A stretch of 64,000 nt of DNA, taken from positions 1 through 64,000 of the forward strand of contig JAEWKT010000031.1 of assembly GCA_023393635.1 (NCBI GenBank), read 5' to 3'. The notes under the pieces are model-generated. The model had not been told where the DNA came from. It saw only the letters and a program-made list of their open reading frames with translations, and did not search any database. This document shows, piece by piece, positions 60,439-64,000 of the stretch (the stretch's first letter is position 1; the number at the start of each line of letters is the position of its first letter). The translations under genes were made by a program, and so were the position numbers. This DNA is from Pseudomonadota bacterium (GTDB taxonomy: Bacteria > Pseudomonadota > Gammaproteobacteria > Pseudomonadales > Moraxellaceae).

Positions 60439-61710
60439 ATGATTGATCCCAAACTACTTAGAACCAACATTGATGTGGTCAACGCGGCCTTAGCCAAACG
60501 TGGTATTCAACTCGATGCCGCCGAATGGGCTGGCCTGGAAAGTCACCGTAAAGCAATTCAGCTTAAAACTGAGCAATTGCAGTCTGAGCGCAATCAGGGC
60601 GCCAAACAGGTGGGTCTAATCAAGCGTGAAGGCGGTGATGCATCCGAACTCATGGCACGCATGCAGGCGGTTGGCGAGGAAATGAAAGCTGCAGAAACCG
60701 AGCTTTCAGCCTTGCAACAAGAGATTGAGCAAAAAGCCCTAAATATTCCAAATCTGCCACATGAATCTGTGCCAGAAGGCGAGAATGAGCAAGATAATGT
60801 TGAAGTGCTGCGCTGGGGCACGCCACGTCAATTTGATTTTGAAATTAAAGACCACACCGACCTTGGCGAAATGATGGGCGGCTTAGAGTTTGAGACCGCC
60901 ACCAAAATTACAGGGTCACGATTTAGTGTATTAAAAGGTCCGCTAGCCCGTCTGCAACGCGCTATTACCCAGTTTATGCTGGATATTCACACCACGGAGC
61001 ATGGCTACACCGAAGCCTATGTGCCATTTTTGGTCAATGCGGAGAGCCTGCGCGGCACAGGACAATTACCCAAATTTGAAGAAGACTTATTCAAATTACA
61101 AGGCGAAAAAGAGCTTTATCTGATTCCTACTGCTGAAGTACCTGTGACCAATCTGGTGCGTGATGAGATTATTGATGCAGAGCGCTTACCGCTAAAATAT
61201 GCAGCACATACACCCTGTTTTCGTAGTGAAGCAGGCTCTTATGGCCGTGATACACGTGGCCTGATCCGCCAGCATCAATTTGAAAAAGTTGAAATGGTAC
61301 AAATTGTCAAAGCTGAACATTCCTTTGATGCCCTGGAAGAACTAACAGGTCATGCGGAGCGTATTTTGCAGCTATTAGAGTTGCCTTATCGCAAGGTGTT
61401 ATTGTGCGGTGGCGATATGGGTTTTGGCGCCACTAAGACTTACGATTTAGAAGTCTGGATACCCAGTCAAAATACCTACCGTGAAATTTCAAGCTGCTCC
61501 AACATGGGTGATTTTCAGGCGCGTCGCATGAGTGCGCGCTACCGTGTTGGCGAGAAGAAAACCGAGCTGGTGCATACCCTAAATGGTTCTGGTTTGGCGG
61601 TTGGTCGTACCTTGCTGGCCATTATGGAAAACTATCAGCAAGCCGATGGCAGCATCGTTGTACCCAGCGTATTACAGCCATATATGCGTGGCTTAAAGGT
61701 GATTGATTAA
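60439..61710 (+). CDS. serS: seryl-tRNA synthetase
   Basis: A 423-residue class II synthetase that charges tRNA-Ser. It has the N-terminal long coiled-coil arm (residues 30-100) that contacts the tRNA, motif 2 FRSEAGSYGRDTRGLIRQHQF near 255-275 and motif 3 GSGLAVGRTLLAIMENYQ near 383-400. Start ATG at 60439. It lies between lolA and cysG in the same direction. Confidence 0.97.
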   Translation: MIDPKLLRTNIDVVNAALAKRGIQLDAAEWAGLESHRKAIQLKTEQLQSERNQGAKQVGLIKREGGDASELMARMQAVGEEMKAAETELSALQQEIEQKALNIPNLPHESVPEGENEQDNVEVLRWGTPRQFDFEIKDHTDLGEMMGGLEFETATKITGSRFSVLKGPLARLQRAITQFMLDIHTTEHGYTEAYVPFLVNAESLRGTGQLPKFEEDLFKLQGEKELYLIPTAEVPVTNLVRDEIIDAERLPLKYAAHTPCFRSEAGSYGRDTRGLIRQHQFEKVEMVQIVKAEHSFDALEELTGHAERILQLLELPYRKVLLCGGDMGFGATKTYDLEVWIPSQNTYREISSCSNMGDFQARRMSARYRVGEKKTELVHTLNGSGLAVGRTLLAIMENYQQADGSIVVPSVLQPYMRGLKVID

Positions 61711-61757
61711 TTCAGCATTGCTGCCATACCTGTGTTTGTTTTACCAAGGAAATCAAT

Positions 61758-63131
61758 GTGGATTTTTTGCCCATCAGCCTCAAATTAAAACAACAACCTT
61801 GTTTGATTATCGGTGGAGGTAATATTGCCTATCGAAAAGCACAGTTGCTAGCAGCCGCTGGTGCCAACGTTGATGTGTTGGCACCTGAGATCACCCAGCC
61901 ATTGCTTCAATTGGTGCAACAAACCCAAGGCCAGCATCTCATGCAGGCTTACCACAATGCAGATAATTTAACATCCTATCGTTTGGTCATTGCGGCAACC
62001 AGTGATGCTACTGTCAATGCACAGATATTTCATGACTGTGAAGCAGCCAATATTTTGGTGAATTCAGTCGATGATCCACCGCATTGCCGTTTTATGATGC
62101 CAGCTATTATCGACCGTTCACCATTAATTCTCTCAATTGCCACTGGTGGGGCATCGCCTGTCTTGGCACGGCAATTACGCACTCAAATTGAAGGTTTATT
62201 GCCTGCACGTTTGGGCGAGCTTGCACTTTTTTCAGGTCAATGGCGAGCAAAAGTTAAAGAGAAAATTCCTAATCCCGATCAACGCCGCATCTTGTGGGAA
62301 AAACTCTACACCAGTCCAATTCATGAGCTAGTTTTATCTGGTAATATTGAACAAGCCAATCAGCAAATGCCTGCCTTTATAGAAAGCTGGCAAAATCCAC
62401 AAGGGGAAGTGTATCTGGTAGGAGCTGGGCCAGGCGATCCAGATTTACTGACTTTCAAGGCATTGCGCCTGATGCAACAGGCCGATGTGATTGTGCATGA
62501 TCGTCTGGTGTCTGAGCCGATTTTAAACTTATGCCGCCGCGATGCAGACCGTATTTATGTGGGCAAAGCACGCGCTAACCATGCTGTGCCGCAAGAGGGA
62601 ATTAATGCATTATTGGTACGGCTAGCCCAAGAAGGTAAACGGGTTTGCCGCTTAAAAGGCGGTGATCCGTTTATTTTTGGCCGTGGCGGCGAAGAAATAG
62701 AGCAACTCTTTGCAGCTGGCATTAAGTTTCAGGTGGTTCCAGGCATTACTGCCGCATCAGGTTGCGCCGCATATGCAGGTATTCCACTCACACATCGGGA
62801 TTATGCGCAAAGCGTTCGTTTTCTAACAGGGCATTTAAAAGATGGTTCACCTGAGCTACCGTGGTCGGAGCTGGTGTATGAAAATCAAACGCTGGTGCTG
62901 TATATGGGATTAGTGGGCCTGGCTAGCATTTGCGAGCAACTCATTGCGCATGGACAACGTGCTAATATGCCAGTGGCACTCATCTCCAAAGGCACCACGC
63001 CTGAGCAACAAGTGGTGGTAGGCACACTTGCAGATATTGCTTCTAAAGTAGAGGGCAGTGGTATTGCCGCGCCAACTTTAACCATTATTGGTGAAGTTGT
63101 CACATTGCGCGATCAATTACAGTGGTTATAA
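61758..63131 (+). CDS. cysG: siroheme synthase CysG
   Basis: A 457-residue trifunctional protein: the N-terminal third (residues 1-about 205) is the NAD-dependent precorrin-2 dehydrogenase/ferrochelatase (IIGGGNIAYRKAQLLAAAGANVDVLAPEI), and the rest is a uroporphyrinogen-III methyltransferase (VGAGPGDPDLLTFKALRLM near 220, GGDPFIFGRGGEE near 305). It makes siroheme for sulfite and nitrite reductases. Start GTG at 61758 has AAGGA seven bases upstream. It overlaps the convergent gene by six bases. Confidence 0.96.
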   Translation: MDFLPISLKLKQQPCLIIGGGNIAYRKAQLLAAAGANVDVLAPEITQPLLQLVQQTQGQHLMQAYHNADNLTSYRLVIAATSDATVNAQIFHDCEAANILVNSVDDPPHCRFMMPAIIDRSPLILSIATGGASPVLARQLRTQIEGLLPARLGELALFSGQWRAKVKEKIPNPDQRRILWEKLYTSPIHELVLSGNIEQANQQMPAFIESWQNPQGEVYLVGAGPGDPDLLTFKALRLMQQADVIVHDRLVSEPILNLCRRDADRIYVGKARANHAVPQEGINALLVRLAQEGKRVCRLKGGDPFIFGRGGEEIEQLFAAGIKFQVVPGITAASGCAAYAGIPLTHRDYAQSVRFLTGHLKDGSPELPWSELVYENQTLVLYMGLVGLASICEQLIAHGQRANMPVALISKGTTPEQQVVVGTLADIASKVEGSGIAAPTLTIIGEVVTLRDQLQWL

Positions 63132-64000
63132 ACTTTCTATAGGTTCAGCCACCTGGGTTACCAAAAGCTGATCGATTTTATAATGATCAATATCTACTAC
63201 TTCAAACTTATAACCATCAAATTCCACAAAATCAGTGCGCTTTGGAATTTTGCGCAGCATAAACATAATAAAGCCTGCGGCAGTTTCATAGTTTTCTTCT
63301 TCTGGTAATGTATCTATCTCTAGCGCGCGTTTTAAGTCTTCAATCGGTGTACCGCCGTCAATGAGCCATGAATGGTCATCACGCTTTATAATTTGTTGCT
63401 CTTCTTGCATCGGGCTTACCCAGTCACCCATCACAGTGCTCATCACATCACTTAAGGTAATAATACCGACTACTAAAGCATATTCATTAAACACAACTGC
63501 CAGTTTTTCTTTGGTTGAGCGAAAACGGTCTAATAGTTCAGATAAAGTCAACGTATCAGGTATCGTTAAAATATTACGAATAGTCGTTTCATTAAGTTGC
63601 AACAAAGACTGATTGTTGAGCATGCGAATCAAAATATCCTTGGTATCAATATAGCCAATCACATGGTCAATATCTTCATTGCATACCAAAAATTTAGAGT
63701 GTGGATAAATTGCAATCTTTTTCCTAATGCTGTCTTCGCTTTCTTTAATCGAAAAAAACACCACATTTTCCCGCGTGGTCATACTGGACGGCACCGTGCG
63801 TGATTCTAGCTCAAATACGTTTTCAATAAAGTGATGTTCCTGTTGTTGCAACACCCCCAATTGCGCCCCTGCATCGACAATGGCAGAAATATCATCAAAA
63901 GTTAAGTTATCATCGCGCGTGGTATTCACTTTAAACAGGCGAAATAGCACATTAGCCAGCATGTTCATCAGCAACGCCAAGGGCTTGCAAATGCTAATAA
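63126..64000 (-). CDS. CorC/HlyC-type CBS-domain membrane protein, N-terminus missing
   Basis: Only the C-terminal 291 or so codons are in the window; the frame stays open to the right edge, with upstream codons reading ISICKPLALLMN, like the end of a DUF21 membrane domain. Inside are two CBS domains (about PSSMTTRENVVFF to KDILIRM, and TIRNILTIPDT to VGIITLSDVM) and a CorC_HlyC domain (SWLIDGGTPIEDLKRAL to DIDHYKID). Family members take part in magnesium/cobalt handling; the haemolysin label is not supported by function. Its stop codon overlaps the end of cysG. Confidence 0.9.
   Translation of the reverse strand, partial: ISICKPLALLMNMLANVLFRLFKVNTTRDDNLTFDDISAIVDAGAQLGVLQQQEHHFIENVFELESRTVPSSMTTRENVVFFSIKESEDSIRKKIAIYPHSKFLVCNEDIDHVIGYIDTKDILIRMLNNQSLLQLNETTIRNILTIPDTLTLSELLDRFRSTKEKLAVVFNEYALVVGIITLSDVMSTVMGDWVSPMQEEQQIIKRDDHSWLIDGGTPIEDLKRALEIDTLPEEENYETAAGFIMFMLRKIPKRTDFVEFDGYKFEVVDIDHYKIDQLLVTQVAEPIESL

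Noticed and set aside
1..64000. CRISPR arrays, tRNA genes, toxin-antitoxin or restriction systems
   Set aside because: No regularly spaced repeats, no cloverleaf with tRNA consensus arms and no recognisable defence genes were found by eye.

Overview
The window looks like a chromosomal segment of a gammaproteobacterium of the family Moraxellaceae, an Acinetobacter-like organism; Alkanindiges is a guess I cannot test. The basis is the gene set and its order: rplM-rpsI near sspA-sspB, rplU-rpmA-lolA-serS-cysG, an AdeIJK-type efflux operon, an alkyl-DHAP-synthase-like/GlpD-like/FGGY-kinase operon, and moderate GC. There is no prophage, no complete insertion sequence, no CRISPR array and no tRNA that I can see. 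The window starts inside a 5S rRNA gene, so an rRNA operon lies just to the left.

Layout. 1-8 kb: 5S rRNA end, a methyltransferase, nagZ (cell-wall recycling), prc (periplasmic protease), proA, and an alpha/beta hydrolase with a PilZ-like tail. 8-17 kb: a tail-anchored unknown protein, sspB-sspA, an acyltransferase, rpsI-rplM, a BCCT osmolyte transporter, then pdxA-rsmA-apaH. 17-20 kb: three separately terminated paralogues of the small secreted DUF2147 family, then lrgB/lrgA-type membrane genes. 20-31 kb: hflX, a PlsC-type acyltransferase, a ClsC-like phospholipase D lipoprotein, a metallophosphoesterase, a diguanylate cyclase, an MHS-type transporter, a hemolysin III protein, and a methyltransferase gene split by a frameshift at a run of seven A. 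31-44 kb: an overlooked 43-residue membrane ORF, an MFS permease, a fadJ/fadI-like beta-oxidation pair, an EAL phosphodiesterase, and the FGGY kinase/GlpD-like/AGPS-like operon. 44-48 kb: a complete ectABCD operon for ectoine and 5-hydroxyectoine. 48-55 kb: PAP2 phosphatase-adeI-adeJ-adeK, read leftward from a promoter covered by a perfect palindrome. 55-64 kb: a multi-pass membrane protein of the misnamed SpecificRecomb family, ispB, rplU-rpmA, lolA, serS, cysG, and the start-truncated gene of a CorC/HlyC-type protein that runs off the right edge.

Themes. Osmotic adaptation is represented by ectABCD, the BCCT carrier and possibly the MHS transporter. Envelope work is represented by nagZ, prc, lolA, two acyltransferases, ClsC-like, PAP2, efflux, LrgAB and the DUF2147 trio. 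Cyclic-di-GMP turnover has a cyclase with an I-site, an EAL enzyme and a possible PilZ-like receptor domain. The features most worth testing are the split methyltransferase, the operator-like palindrome before PAP2-adeIJK, the hydrolase/PilZ-like fusion, the DUF2147 trio and the AGPS-like operon. No single stretch is clearly a wholly new system. All function calls rest on motifs read by eye; no database search was run.
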